Positions 55,681-64,000 of a stretch of 64,000 nucleotides of DNA are shown one piece after another. Numbering within the stretch: position 1 is the first letter of the stretch; each line of letters starts with the position of its first letter. The notes below the pieces were generated by a model. The model saw only the letters and a list, made by a program, of their open reading frames with translations, searched no databases and was not told the DNA's origin. Location of the stretch: NCBI RefSeq assembly GCF_014489595.1, contig NZ_CP060790.1:930001-994000 (forward strand), given 5' to 3'. A program made the position numbers and the translations under genes. The stretch is from Paenacidovorax monticola. Its GTDB lineage: Bacteria; Pseudomonadota; Gammaproteobacteria; Burkholderiales; Burkholderiaceae_C.

Positions 55681-56877
55681 ATGGATCTGCAATTCACCCC
55701 CGAAGAACTGGCCTTCCGCGACGAGGTTCGCGGCTTCCTCAAGGACCAACTGCCCGAGGATCTGTCGCACAAGGTTAAAAATGGCCTGCAGCTGACCAAG
55801 CAGGACATGGAGCGCTGGCACGCCATCCTCAACGCGCGCGGCTGGCTGGCCAACCACTGGCCTGAAAAGCATGGCGGCCCGGGCTGGAGCGCGGTGCAGA
55901 AGTTCATCTTCGAGCATGAGTGCGCACTGGCGGGCACGCCGCGCATCGTGCCCTTCGGCCTGAGCATGCTCGGCCCCGTGCTCATCAAGTACGGCAACGA
56001 GGCGCAGAAGGCCCACTGGCTGCCGCGCATCCTCGATGGCTCCGACTGGTGGTGCCAGGGCTATTCGGAGCCGGGCTCGGGCTCGGACCTGGCCTCGGTC
56101 AAGACCTCGGCCGTGCGCGAGGGCGACCACTACATCGTCAACGGTCAGAAGACCTGGACCACGCTGGGCCAGCACGCCAACATGATCTTCTGCCTGGTGC
56201 GCACCAACCGCGAGGCCAAGGCGCAGCAGGGCATCAGCTTCCTGCTGATCGACATGAACTCGCCCGGTGTGGAAGTGCGCCCCATCATCACGCTGGACGG
56301 CGAGCACGAGGTCAACGAAGTCTTCTTCACCGACGTCAAGGTACCCGTGGAGAACCTGGTTGGCGAGGAGGACAAGGGCTGGACCTATGCCAAGTACCTG
56401 CTGACCTACGAGCGCACCAACATCGCGGGCGTGGGCTTCTCGGTGGCCGGCCTGCAAAAGCTCAAGGCCGTCACTGGCCGCGTGCTGCGCAACGGCAAGC
56501 CCCTGTCGCAGGACCCGCTGTTCGCGGCCCGCCTGGCCAAGGTCGAGATCGACCTGGAGAACATGAAGACCACCAACCTGCGCGTGATCGCCGCCGTGGC
56601 CGGTGGCGGCGTGCCGGGCGCGGAAAGCTCCATGCTCAAGATCCGCGGCACCCAGATCCGCCAGGAAATCCTGTCCCTGGTGCGCCGCGCCATGGGGCCG
56701 TATGCCGCGCCCTTCATCGAAGAGGCCCTGCAGGCCGGCTACGACCAGCCCGCCATTGGCGACGCCGCTGCCGCCACGGCCGCCGCTGCGTACTTCAACT
56801 ACCGCAAGCTGTCGATCTTCGGCGGCTCCAATGAGATTCAAAAGAACATCATCTCCAAGATGATCCTGGGCCTCTGA
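55681..56877 (+). CDS. Acyl-CoA dehydrogenase, PimC-like large subunit
   Basis: 398 residues, starting 8 bp after the thiolase stop. FAD-binding acyl-CoA dehydrogenase: MDLQFTPEELAFRDEVRGFL, WWCQGYSEPGSGSDLASVKT, VNGQKTWTTLGQHANMIFCLVRT, and LSIFGGSNEIQKNIISKMILGL at the end. In that last motif Gly stands where many short-chain enzymes carry the catalytic Glu (EGT), as is usual for the PimC type. It probably pairs with the following smaller dehydrogenase, like PimC with PimD, to desaturate a (dicarboxyl-)acyl-CoA. Confidence 0.9.
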   Translation: MDLQFTPEELAFRDEVRGFLKDQLPEDLSHKVKNGLQLTKQDMERWHAILNARGWLANHWPEKHGGPGWSAVQKFIFEHECALAGTPRIVPFGLSMLGPVLIKYGNEAQKAHWLPRILDGSDWWCQGYSEPGSGSDLASVKTSAVREGDHYIVNGQKTWTTLGQHANMIFCLVRTNREAKAQQGISFLLIDMNSPGVEVRPIITLDGEHEVNEVFFTDVKVPVENLVGEEDKGWTYAKYLLTYERTNIAGVGFSVAGLQKLKAVTGRVLRNGKPLSQDPLFAARLAKVEIDLENMKTTNLRVIAAVAGGGVPGAESSMLKIRGTQIRQEILSLVRRAMGPYAAPFIEEALQAGYDQPAIGDAAAATAAAAYFNYRKLSIFGGSNEIQKNIISKMILGL

Positions 56878-56897
56878 TCCGGCAAGGAAAACGGAAC

Positions 56898-58034
56898 ATG
56901 AACTTCGAACACACCGAAGACCGCCGCATGCTGGCGGACAGCCTCAACCGCTTCGTCTCCGAGCAGTACGCCATCGAGGCGCGCAACCAGGTCGCCTATG
57001 GCGAGGAGGGCCACAGCCCGCTGCTGTACGGCCAGTTCGCGGACATCGGCGCCATCGGCGCGCTGTTTCCCGAGGACGCGGGCGGCTTCGGCGGGCAGGG
57101 CTTCGACATCAGCGTGGTCTTCGAATGCCTGGGCCGCGGTCTGGTGGCCGAGCCCCTGCTGGGCGCCCTGGTCGTGGGCCAGGCCCTGATCGCGGCGGGC
57201 AGCGATGCGCAAAAGGAACAGCTAGCCGGCATCATCGGCGGCGGCACCATCGCGGCGCTGGGCCATGACGAGCCGGGCAGCCATTACGAACTGAACAACG
57301 TCTCCACCACGGCCGTGCGCAGCGGCGACGGCTGGGTGCTCAACGGCGCCAAGGGCGTGGTCGCCTTCGGCGAGAAGGCCGACCTGCTGCTGGTCTCGGC
57401 CCGCACGTCGGGCAGCCAGTACGACGAGGCCGGCATCAGCCTGTTCCTGGTCCCCGGCCATGCCGCAGGCATCCAAAAGCGCGGCTACAACCGCATCGAA
57501 GGCGGCCGCGCGGCCGAGCTGGTGCTGGACCAGGTGCAGGTCGGCGCAGACGCACTGTTGGGCGCCGAAGGCCAGGGCCTGTCCCTGCTGGAGCGCATCA
57601 GTGGCTACGCCGTGCTGGCGCTGACGGCCGAGGCCGTGGGCGCCATGGACGTGGCCAAGGACCAGACGCTGGAATACCTGCGCACGCGCAAGCAGTTCGG
57701 CGTGCCCATCGGCAGCTTCCAGGCCCTGCAGCATCGCATGGCCGACCTGCTGCTGGAAGTGGAGCAGGCGCGCTCGGCCGTGATCAACGCTGCAGCCGCC
57801 ATTGCCGACGAGGACCGCGTGGCGCGCGAAAAGGCCTTGTCGGCCGCCAAGGTCAGCATCGGCCGCATCGGCACCCTGGTGGCCGAGGAAAGCATCCAGA
57901 TGCACGGCGGCATCGGCATGACCTGGGAACTGCCCCTGGCCCACTATGCCAAGCGCCTGGTCATGATCGACCACCAGTTCGGCGACGAGGACCACCACCT
58001 CGCCCGCTACATCGCCCTGAGCCAGGAAGGCTGA
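56898..58034 (+). CDS. Acyl-CoA dehydrogenase, PimD-like small subunit
   Basis: 378 residues, 20 bp after the first dehydrogenase (GGCAAGGAAAACGGAAC upstream). MNFEHTEDRRMLADSLNRFV opens the chain. The middle FAD/substrate region is shorter and less canonical (AALGHDEPGSHYEL in place of the usual ExxxGSD segment), and the C-terminal helices have RTRKQFGVPIGSFQALQHRMAD and IQMHGGIGMTWELPLAHY. The divergence from standard enzymes fits a non-identical partner subunit. Electrons would go to the ETF whose beta subunit begins at 63343. Confidence 0.88.
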   Translation: MNFEHTEDRRMLADSLNRFVSEQYAIEARNQVAYGEEGHSPLLYGQFADIGAIGALFPEDAGGFGGQGFDISVVFECLGRGLVAEPLLGALVVGQALIAAGSDAQKEQLAGIIGGGTIAALGHDEPGSHYELNNVSTTAVRSGDGWVLNGAKGVVAFGEKADLLLVSARTSGSQYDEAGISLFLVPGHAAGIQKRGYNRIEGGRAAELVLDQVQVGADALLGAEGQGLSLLERISGYAVLALTAEAVGAMDVAKDQTLEYLRTRKQFGVPIGSFQALQHRMADLLLEVEQARSAVINAAAAIADEDRVAREKALSAAKVSIGRIGTLVAEESIQMHGGIGMTWELPLAHYAKRLVMIDHQFGDEDHHLARYIALSQEG

Positions 58035-58038
58035 CGCC

Positions 58039-58839
58039 ATGGATGCGCCGCTGCTGATCCGCCGAGAAGGGCCGGTGCTGGTCCTGTCCAACAACAACGT
58101 GGCCGCGCGCAACGCGCTCTCGCCCGAGTTCTATGCGGCCGTGACAGCCGCGTTGCGCGAAGCGGCGGCCGATGCCACGGTGGGGGCCATCGTGCTCACC
58201 GGCGAAGGCGGCCATTTCTGCGCGGGCGGCGATCTGCGCCAGCTGTCCCGGCGCCGCGAGCTGCCCATGGAGGAGCGCCGCGCCAAGCTCGAAGGCCTGC
58301 ACGACATGATCCGCAGCGTGCGCGACTGCCCCAAGCCTGTGATCGCCGCCGTCGAAGGCGCGGCTGCGGGCGCGGGCCTGTCGCTGGCCCTGGCCTGTGA
58401 CATGCTGGTGGCCGCGAAGAACGCGGTTTTCTCCGTTGCCTACGTCAAGGTGGGCCTCACGCCCGACGGCGGTGCCACCGCCTTCCTGGCCGAATTCGTC
58501 TCGCGCCAAGTGCTGACCGAGCTGTGCCTGACCGGCGAGCGCATCAGCGGCGAGCGCCTGCACGCCCTGGGCCCTGTCAACCGCCTGGCCGAGCCAGGGC
58601 AGGCGCTGGCCGAAGCCACGGCACTGGCGCGCCAGGTCGCGTCCGGCCCCGAGCAGGCCATGGCCCGCATCAAGGACCTGTGCCGGCGGGCACCGCACCA
58701 TACGCTGGAGCAGCAGTTGGAGCTGGAGGCGCAGCACATGGTGCGTTCGCAGGAGACGGAGGAGTCGCGCGAGGGCATGGGCGCCTTCCTCGACAAGCGC
58801 CAGCCCGACTACGCGAAGCTGCGCGGCACGCAAGCCTGA
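58039..58839 (+). CDS. Enoyl-CoA hydratase/isomerase
   Basis: 266 residues, crotonase fold. LTGEGGHFCAGGDLRQLSRR is the oxyanion-hole and CoA segment; VEGAAAGAGLSLALACDMLVAA the second; KVGLTPDGGATAFLAEFV holds the catalytic region, with Asp at the position where many hydratases carry Glu (PDGG for PExG), as in isomerases or 2-ketocyclohexyl-type members. Starts 4 bp after the dehydrogenase stop, so tightly coupled. May hydrate, isomerise or open an intermediate the bifunctional enzyme cannot handle. Confidence 0.87.
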   Translation: MDAPLLIRREGPVLVLSNNNVAARNALSPEFYAAVTAALREAAADATVGAIVLTGEGGHFCAGGDLRQLSRRRELPMEERRAKLEGLHDMIRSVRDCPKPVIAAVEGAAAGAGLSLALACDMLVAAKNAVFSVAYVKVGLTPDGGATAFLAEFVSRQVLTELCLTGERISGERLHALGPVNRLAEPGQALAEATALARQVASGPEQAMARIKDLCRRAPHHTLEQQLELEAQHMVRSQETEESREGMGAFLDKRQPDYAKLRGTQA

Positions 58840-58877
58840 AGACGCCGCCCCGGCGCAACCACGAAAAGGAGACAGCC

Positions 58878-60131
58878 ATGACCACGATCCGTTCCGAACT
58901 GCCGGAGGGAGTCGACTTCCCGCTCGAGGGGGTGCGCGTGCTCGACCTCTCGCGCGTGTTTGCCGGGCCCCTGTGCGGCCAGGTGCTGGCCGACTTCGGC
59001 GCCGAGGTGGTCAAGGTCGAACATCCGGGCCGGGGCGACGACACGCGCGACTGGGGCATGCGCATCGGCAAGACCGAGACCACCTACTACAACAGCATGA
59101 ACCGCAACAAGCGGTCCATCACGCTGGATCTGCAGACGCCCGAGGGCGTGAAGATCGTGCACGACCTGCTGCCTCAGTTCGACGTGGTGATCCACAATTT
59201 CAAGACCGGTGGCGCCGAGAAGCTGGGCCTGGGCTACGAACAGCTCAAGGCCCTCAAGCCCGGCCTGATCTACTGCGCCGTGGCCGGTTACGACAGCAGC
59301 GGCCCCGAGGCCAAGCGCCCCGGCTACGACCTGGTGATCCAGGGCGAGGCCGGCCTCATGGCCCTGAATGGCGAGGCCGATACGCCGCCGCTCAAGTTCG
59401 GCGTGGCGGTGGTGGACCTCATGACCGGCATGTACGCGGCCCAGGCGGTGCTGGCTGCGCTGTTCCGCCGTGAGCGCACGGGCCGTGGCCGGCTCATCGA
59501 GATGGCGCTGTACGACAGCGGCATCATGGTCACGGGCTACTACGGGCTCGACGCGCTGCAGCTCGGCCACGATCCGGCACGCTACGGCAACGCCCATCCG
59601 TCCATCGTGCCCTACGGCATGTACGAAGCCGCAGACGGGCCGCTGATCATCGCCGTGGGCAACAACGCGCAGTTCGACAAGTTCTGCCGCCAGGTCATCG
59701 AGCGGCCCGACATCGTCGAGGACGCGCGCTTCTCCACCAATGTCAACCGGGCCAAGAACCGCCTGGAACTGAGCCCCGTGCTCAAGGACCTGATCCGCGC
59801 CTTCCCCCGCGACGTGCTGCTCGAACGCCTCACCGCGGCCGGCATCCCCTGCGGCAAGGTGGCGGGCCTGCACGAGGCACTGACCTGTGAGCGTACGCGC
59901 CGTGGCCGCCTGGTGCAGGACATGCCGCACCCCGTGGCGGGCACCACGCCGGTGTTCGCGCCGCCGTACCGGCTCGACGGCCAGCGCCTGCCCATCCGCA
60001 ACGCGCCGCCCACGCTGGGCGAGGGCACGCGCGAGGTGCTGCAGCGGCTGCTGGCCATGGACGATGCGCAGTTGCAGCAGTTGCGCGCCCAGGGGGTGCT
60101 GACCCTGCCCGACGCACCCTCCCAGGGCTGA
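58878..60131 (+). CDS. CaiB/BaiF-type (class III) CoA-transferase
   Basis: 417 residues from ATG 58878 (AAAAGGAGACAGCC upstream). LEGVRVLDLSRVFAGPLCGQVLADFGAEVVKVE is the family opening; the catalytic Asp lies in RPGYDLVIQGEAGLM (about residue 152); FGVAVVDLMTGMYAAQAVLAAL and GRGRLIEMALYDSGI follow. It transfers CoA between acids, most likely loading the operon's substrate from succinyl-CoA or a product CoA ester. It takes the place that the CoA ligase PimA has in the R. palustris pim operon. Confidence 0.9.
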   Translation: MTTIRSELPEGVDFPLEGVRVLDLSRVFAGPLCGQVLADFGAEVVKVEHPGRGDDTRDWGMRIGKTETTYYNSMNRNKRSITLDLQTPEGVKIVHDLLPQFDVVIHNFKTGGAEKLGLGYEQLKALKPGLIYCAVAGYDSSGPEAKRPGYDLVIQGEAGLMALNGEADTPPLKFGVAVVDLMTGMYAAQAVLAALFRRERTGRGRLIEMALYDSGIMVTGYYGLDALQLGHDPARYGNAHPSIVPYGMYEAADGPLIIAVGNNAQFDKFCRQVIERPDIVEDARFSTNVNRAKNRLELSPVLKDLIRAFPRDVLLERLTAAGIPCGKVAGLHEALTCERTRRGRLVQDMPHPVAGTTPVFAPPYRLDGQRLPIRNAPPTLGEGTREVLQRLLAMDDAQLQQLRAQGVLTLPDAPSQG

Positions 60132-60230
60132 GCGCAGGCCCGACCGGCACCGCAAGCCGCAGCAAGACGGCGCGGGGCCCCGAGCCCTCCCTTCCACCAG
60201 ACCTCGCACCCAACCAAGGAGACATAGAAC

Positions 60231-61235
60231 ATGGGTACCGCATTCCATCGCCGCGACATTCTGCAAGGGCTGGCCGCCCTCGGCGGCTGCAGCCTGCTGG
60301 GGAGCGCCTTGGCGCAGCCCGCCAAGGCCGCCTGGCCCACCAAGCCGATCCGGCTGGTCGTGCCATTCAACGCGGGCGGCGCCACGGACATCATCGCGCG
60401 CACCGTCGGCGAGGCGCTGTCCAAGCGCGTCGGCCAACCCGTGGTGGTGGACAACAAGGGCGGCGCGGCCGGCATCCTGGGGACCGATACCGTGGCCAAG
60501 GCGCCGGCCGATGGCTACACGCTGCTGCTGTCGCTCAGCACCTCGATGCTGATCAACCAGTTCCTCTACACCAAGCTGCCCTACAACCCGCAGAAGGACC
60601 TGCTGATGCTGTCGCAGATCGCGGCCGCGCCGGTCACGCTGGTGGTCCATCCCTCCGTGCCCGCCAACAACATAAAGGAGCTGCTGGCCTACGTGAAGTC
60701 CCACAAGGGCAAGCTGTCGTATGGATCGTGGGGCACGGGCTCGTACGCGCACCTGGCCGGCTCCTACATGAGCAAGACCATGGAGGCCGACATGGCCCAT
60801 GTGGCCTACAAGGGCGAAGCGCCCATGATCCAGGACCTCATCGGCGGCCAGTTGCAGCTTTGCTTCTCCAGCGCGCTCAACACCAAGCCCTTCATCGATT
60901 CCGGCCGCATCAAGGCCATCGGTGTGACGGGCCGCCAGCGCATGGACATCCTGCCCAAGGTGCCGACCATCTACGAGCAGGGCGTGCAGGACGACGCCTA
61001 TGCCATCTTCGGCTGGGTCGCCATGGGTGCGCCGGCCGGCCTGCCCAAGGACATCGTGGACCAGATCTATGGCCACCTGCGGGAAATCATCAAGGAGCCC
61101 AAGGTGCTGGAGCGCATCGCGGGCGCGGGCTTCCTGCCGCTGATGAACAGCCCGGAGACCTTCCGCGAGAACTACCAGCGCGACATGCCCGTGTGGAAGG
61201 CGCTGGCCGAGGCGGCCGACGCCAAGCTGGACTGA
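60231..61235 (+). CDS. TctC/Bug-type solute receptor of the catabolic operon (first)
   Basis: 334 residues with a signal peptide (RRDILQGLAALGGCSLLGSALAQ, residues 7-29; the RRD opening is Tat-like). Bug signatures: WPTKPIRLVVPFNAGGATDIIARTVGEAL, VVVDNKGGAAGILGTDTVAKAPADGYTLL, YGSWGTGSYAHLAGSYM. It probably captures the acid degraded by the operon. AAGGAGACATAGAAC precedes ATG 60231. No tctA or tctB membrane gene is present in the window. Confidence 0.9.
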   Translation: MGTAFHRRDILQGLAALGGCSLLGSALAQPAKAAWPTKPIRLVVPFNAGGATDIIARTVGEALSKRVGQPVVVDNKGGAAGILGTDTVAKAPADGYTLLLSLSTSMLINQFLYTKLPYNPQKDLLMLSQIAAAPVTLVVHPSVPANNIKELLAYVKSHKGKLSYGSWGTGSYAHLAGSYMSKTMEADMAHVAYKGEAPMIQDLIGGQLQLCFSSALNTKPFIDSGRIKAIGVTGRQRMDILPKVPTIYEQGVQDDAYAIFGWVAMGAPAGLPKDIVDQIYGHLREIIKEPKVLERIAGAGFLPLMNSPETFRENYQRDMPVWKALAEAADAKLD

Positions 61236-61313
61236 CAACTTCTCACGTCCACCGCCAGGAGCCAGACCTGGCACGCGGGCGGGCCTTTCCCATACCGATC
61301 CCAGGAGACTCCC

Positions 61314-62321
61314 ATGCGTTCGCACAACACCCACCCCATGGCCCATGCCACCCGCCGCGCCGTTCTGGCGCTGGCCGTGGCCCCGCTGCTCATCGGCGGC
61401 GCGGCCGCGCAGCCATCGGCCTGGCCCGACAAGATGATCAAGCTCGTCGTGCCGTTCCCGGCCGGGGGGCCTACCGACACGGCTTCGCGCATCGTCGGGC
61501 AGAAGCTGGCCGAACGCCTCAAGCAGCCCGTGGTGGTGGACAACCGCGCGGGCGCGTCGGGCTCGATCGCGGCGGCACAGGTCGCCAAGAGCGCGGCCGA
61601 CGGCTACACGCTGATGATGCTGGCCACACCCACGCTGCTGGCTCCGCACCTGTACAAGAAGGCCGGCTACGACACGGTGAAGGACTTCGCGCCCGTGGCC
61701 ACCGTGTACGACCTGCCCATCGTGGTGGTGGTCAACCCCGCGCAACTGCCCGACGTGACCGACTTGCAGAAGCTCATCCAGCATGCGAAGGCACAGAAAT
61801 CGCGGCTCAACTACACGAGTTCGGGCGCCGGCAGCTTCGGCCACCTGAGCATGGAGCTGCTCAAGCAGATGGCCGGCTTCGACATGCAGCACGTGCCCTA
61901 CAAGGGTGGCGTGCCGGCCATCACCGACACCATCGGTGGCCAGATTCCCGTCATGTACGCCGACCTCGTGGCCGCGCTGCCGCACATCCAGGCCGGAAAG
62001 CTGCGAGCCATTGCCGTGGGCTCGCCCCAGCGCGTGAGCGTGCTGCCGGAGGTGAAGACCATCGCGGAGCAGGGCATCAAGGGCTACGATGCGGTGTCCT
62101 GGGGCGGGCTGCTGGCCCCCAAGGGAACCCCCAAGGCCGTAGTGGACCGCATCAGCGCCGAAGTCCAGCAGATCCTGTCCGAGAAAGAAACGCAGGACAA
62201 GCTGCTCAACGCCGGCGCCATCGCCCACTTCCAGCCGCCGGCCCAGATCGGGCAGCGCATCCAGCAGGACTACGCCAAGTGGGGACAGGTGATCCGCGAA
62301 AAGGGCATCGCGGTGGAATGA
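61314..62321 (+). CDS. TctC/Bug-type solute receptor of the catabolic operon (second)
   Basis: 335 residues, signal peptide about residues 12-33 (RRAVLALAVAPLLIGGAAAQ). WPDKMIKLVVPFPAGGPTDTASRIVGQKLAERL, VVVDNRAGASGSIAAAQVAKSAADGYTLM and YTSSGAGSFGHLSMELLKQMAG are the family modules. Paralogous to the receptor just upstream but clearly diverged, so the two may bind related acids of different length. CCAGGAGACTCCC precedes ATG 61314. Confidence 0.9.
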   Translation: MRSHNTHPMAHATRRAVLALAVAPLLIGGAAAQPSAWPDKMIKLVVPFPAGGPTDTASRIVGQKLAERLKQPVVVDNRAGASGSIAAAQVAKSAADGYTLMMLATPTLLAPHLYKKAGYDTVKDFAPVATVYDLPIVVVVNPAQLPDVTDLQKLIQHAKAQKSRLNYTSSGAGSFGHLSMELLKQMAGFDMQHVPYKGGVPAITDTIGGQIPVMYADLVAALPHIQAGKLRAIAVGSPQRVSVLPEVKTIAEQGIKGYDAVSWGGLLAPKGTPKAVVDRISAEVQQILSEKETQDKLLNAGAIAHFQPPAQIGQRIQQDYAKWGQVIREKGIAVE

Positions 62322-62331
62322 GGAGCACGCC

Positions 62332-63306
62332 ATGAAGACACGCATCACCGAACTCTTCGGCATCGAACACCCCATCATCCAGGGCGGCATGCACCACGTG
62401 GGGCTGGCCGAGCTGGCTTCGGCCGTCTCCAATGCGGGGGGCCTGGGCATCATCACGGGCCTGACCCAGCGCACGCCCGAGCTGCTGGCGCGCGAGATCG
62501 CGCGCTGCCGCGAGATGACCGACAAGCCCTTCGGCGTGAACCTGACCTTCCTGCCCTCGGTCAACCCGCCCGACTATCCCGGCTACGTCAAGGCCATCAT
62601 CGAAGGCGGCGTGAAGGTCGTGGAGACGGCGGGCAACAACCCGCAGAAGTGGATGCCCGCGCTCAAAGAGGCCGGCATCAAGGTCATCCACAAGTGCACC
62701 TCGGTGCGCCACGCGCTCAAGGCCGAGGCCATCGGCTGCGACGCCATCAGCGTGGACGGCTTCGAGTGCGGCGGCCACCCAGGCGAGGACGACATTCCCA
62801 ACTTCATCCTGCTGCCGCGTGCGGCCGAAGAGCTGAAGATTCCTTTCGTCGCCTCGGGCGGCATGGCCGATGGCCGCTCGCTCGTGGCCGCGCTGGCGCT
62901 GGGCGCCGAGGGCATGAACATGGGCACGCGCTTCATTGCCACGCAGGAGGCGCCGGTGCACGACAACGTGAAGCAGGCCATCGTGGCGGCCAGCGAGCTG
63001 GATACCCGCCTCGTGATGCGCCCCCTGCGCAACACCGAGCGGGTGCTGACCAATGCCGCCGTCGAGCGCCTGCTGCAAAAGGAGCGCGAGCTGGGCAGCG
63101 CCATCACCTTCGAGGACATCCTGCCCGAGGTGGCCGGCGTGTACCCGCGCATCATGCAGCAGGGCGATATGGAGGCCGGCGCGTGGTCCTGCGGCATGGT
63201 GGCTGGGCTGATCCGCGACGTGCCCACCGTGCGGCAGTTGATCGACGGCATCATGGACCAGGCCCATGCGCTGATCGCCAAGCGGCTGGCCGGCGTGCTC
63301 GGCTGA
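62332..63306 (+). CDS. FMN NADH:quinone reductase of the PA1024 type (nitronate-monooxygenase fold)
   Basis: 324 residues, 10 bp after the second receptor. TIM-barrel FMN protein: FGIEHPIIQGGMHHVGLAELASAVSNAGGLG, FGVNLTFLP, VIHKCTSVRHALKAE, DAISVDGFECGGHPGEDDIPNF and VASGGMADGRSLVAALALGAEGMNMGTRF. These motifs match, from memory, the Pseudomonas PA1024 NADH:quinone reductases that are commonly mislabelled nitronate monooxygenase or 2-nitropropane dioxygenase. Its part in acyl-CoA catabolism is unclear; NADH reoxidation is a possibility. An enoyl-reductase role (FabK-like fold) is an alternative. Confidence 0.83.
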   Translation: MKTRITELFGIEHPIIQGGMHHVGLAELASAVSNAGGLGIITGLTQRTPELLAREIARCREMTDKPFGVNLTFLPSVNPPDYPGYVKAIIEGGVKVVETAGNNPQKWMPALKEAGIKVIHKCTSVRHALKAEAIGCDAISVDGFECGGHPGEDDIPNFILLPRAAEELKIPFVASGGMADGRSLVAALALGAEGMNMGTRFIATQEAPVHDNVKQAIVAASELDTRLVMRPLRNTERVLTNAAVERLLQKERELGSAITFEDILPEVAGVYPRIMQQGDMEAGAWSCGMVAGLIRDVPTVRQLIDGIMDQAHALIAKRLAGVLG

Positions 63307-63342
63307 CACTCCTTCAGAGACCAACCAGGAAAGACTCTTCCC

Positions 63343-64000
63343 ATGAAAATCCTTGTACCCGTCAAGCGCGTGGTGGACTACAACGTGAAAGTCCGCGTGA
63401 AGTCGGACAACACGGGCGTGGACATCGCGAACGTGAAGATGAGCATGAACCCGTTTGACGAAATCGCCGTCGAAGAGGCCGTGCGCCTGAAGGAAAAAGG
63501 CATCGCCACCGAAGTCATCGCGGTGAGCTGCGGCGTGGCGCAGTGCCAGGAGACCCTGCGCACGGCGATGGCGATTGGTGCGGACCGGGGCATCCTGGTG
63601 GAGACCGACGCCGAACTGCAGCCCCTGGCGGTGGCCAAACTGCTCAAGGCGCTGGTGGACAAGGAACAGCCCGGCCTCATCATCCTGGGCAAACAGGCCA
63701 TCGACGACGACGCCAACCAGACGGGCCAGATGCTCGCGGCGCTGGCGGAACTGCCCCAGGCCACCTTTGCCAGCAAAGTGGAACTGGCTGCCGACAAAGT
63801 CAGCGTGACCCGCGAAGTGGACGGCGGCCTGGAAACCCTGGCGCTGACGCTGCCCGCCGTCATCACGACCGACCTGCGCCTGAACGAGCCGCGCTACGTG
63901 ACGCTGCCCAACATCATGAAGGCCAAGAAAAAGCAGCTGGACACCGTCAAGCCCGAAGAACTGGGCGTGGACGTGGCCCCGCGCCTGAAGACCCTCAAAG
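63343..64000 (+). CDS. etfB: Electron transfer flavoprotein beta subunit, 3' end beyond window
   Basis: 219 residues visible from ATG 63343 (CCAGGAAAGACTCTTCCC upstream); the frame is open at the window end, and about 30 residues are missing. [20 protein letters not shown] is the EtfB opening; [34 protein letters not shown] and [33 protein letters not shown] are its AMP/FAD-domain signatures. EtfAB accepts electrons from acyl-CoA dehydrogenases and passes them to ETF:quinone oxidoreductase. etfA is expected directly downstream. Confidence 0.95.
   Translation, partial: MKILVPVKRVVDYNVKVRVKSDNTGVDIANVKMSMNPFDEIAVEEAVRLKEKGIATEVIAVSCGVAQCQETLRTAMAIGADRGILVETDAELQPLAVAKLLKALVDKEQPGLIILGKQAIDDDANQTGQMLAALAELPQATFASKVELAADKVSVTREVDGGLETLALTLPAVITTDLRLNEPRYVTLPNIMKAKKKQLDTVKPEELGVDVAPRLKTLK

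Noticed and set aside
58809..62564. 1251-residue minus-strand open frame opposite the CoA-transferase and TctC genes
   Set aside because: Same antisense artefact, spanning four well-supported plus-strand genes.

Overview
The window is high-GC chromosomal DNA, and its gene content points to a betaproteobacterium of the order Burkholderiales, most likely family Comamonadaceae (Acidovorax/Alicycliphilus-like). The basis is the many Bug/TctC-type solute receptors, the propionyl-CoA/methylmalonyl-CoA cluster, c-di-GMP proteins typical of the group, and a dispersed short repeat that I recall from Comamonadaceae. The genus is an inference; no rRNA or other marker gene is present. I found no tRNA, rRNA, insertion sequence, CRISPR array or prophage.

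Layout. 1-10.7 kb: a RelA/SpoT-type alarmone synthetase cut by the window edge, a CHASE-PAS-GGDEF-EAL protein, dusA, an Lrp regulator divergent from a saccharopine-dehydrogenase-like enzyme, a long-chain acyl-CoA ligase, and an MHYT-PAS-GGDEF protein. 10.8-20.7 kb: the propionate locus, with a GntR regulator divergent from methylmalonyl-CoA mutase, meaB, propionyl-CoA carboxylase beta and alpha, a VOC protein, a thioesterase and two unexpected passengers (a PH-like membrane protein and a YdcF-like protein). 21-22.7 kb: bioB and a VOC protein with a near-canonical LexA box. 22.8-28.8 kb: an ArsR regulator divergent from a six-gene operon (MFP, RND pump, AhpD-like protein, DUF2892, rhodanese, DUF2892) with a 34-bp near-perfect palindrome between them. 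28.8-32.9 kb: a TctDE-like two-component system flanked by two TctC receptors. 33.2-38.8 kb: a translationally coupled signalling operon (MASE4 hybrid kinase, two lone receiver proteins, GAF-GGDEF*-EAL-REC). 38.8-42.2 kb: AidB-like acyl-CoA dehydrogenase with its TetR regulator, then a relic stretch with a truncated Rieske gene and a PAS-like fragment, and a conserved Cys-containing protein. 42.3-51.2 kb: a copper/silver resistance island (MerR-type promoter, P1B-ATPase, small periplasmic protein, CusC, CusB-CusF fusion, CusA). 51.2-64 kb: a LysR regulator divergent from a beta-oxidation operon resembling pimFBCD with a CaiB-type CoA-transferase, two TctC receptors, an NADH:quinone reductase and etfB, which runs off the window end.

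How the parts work together. The carboxylase, mutase and MeaB convert propionyl-CoA to succinyl-CoA. The last operon activates, oxidises and cleaves an acyl- or dicarboxyl-CoA, with EtfB receiving electrons from its two acyl-CoA dehydrogenases. The Cus proteins and P-type ATPase move Cu(I)/Ag(I) out of cytoplasm and periplasm. At least four proteins make, break or sense c-di-GMP.

Caution for the reader: about 15 reading-frame breaks lie between 1.5 and 46.3 kb. Each can be repaired by adding one G or C, nearly always within a short G/C run. They look like homopolymer under-calls in the source assembly, so I annotate the affected genes as whole CDSs and give the break position.
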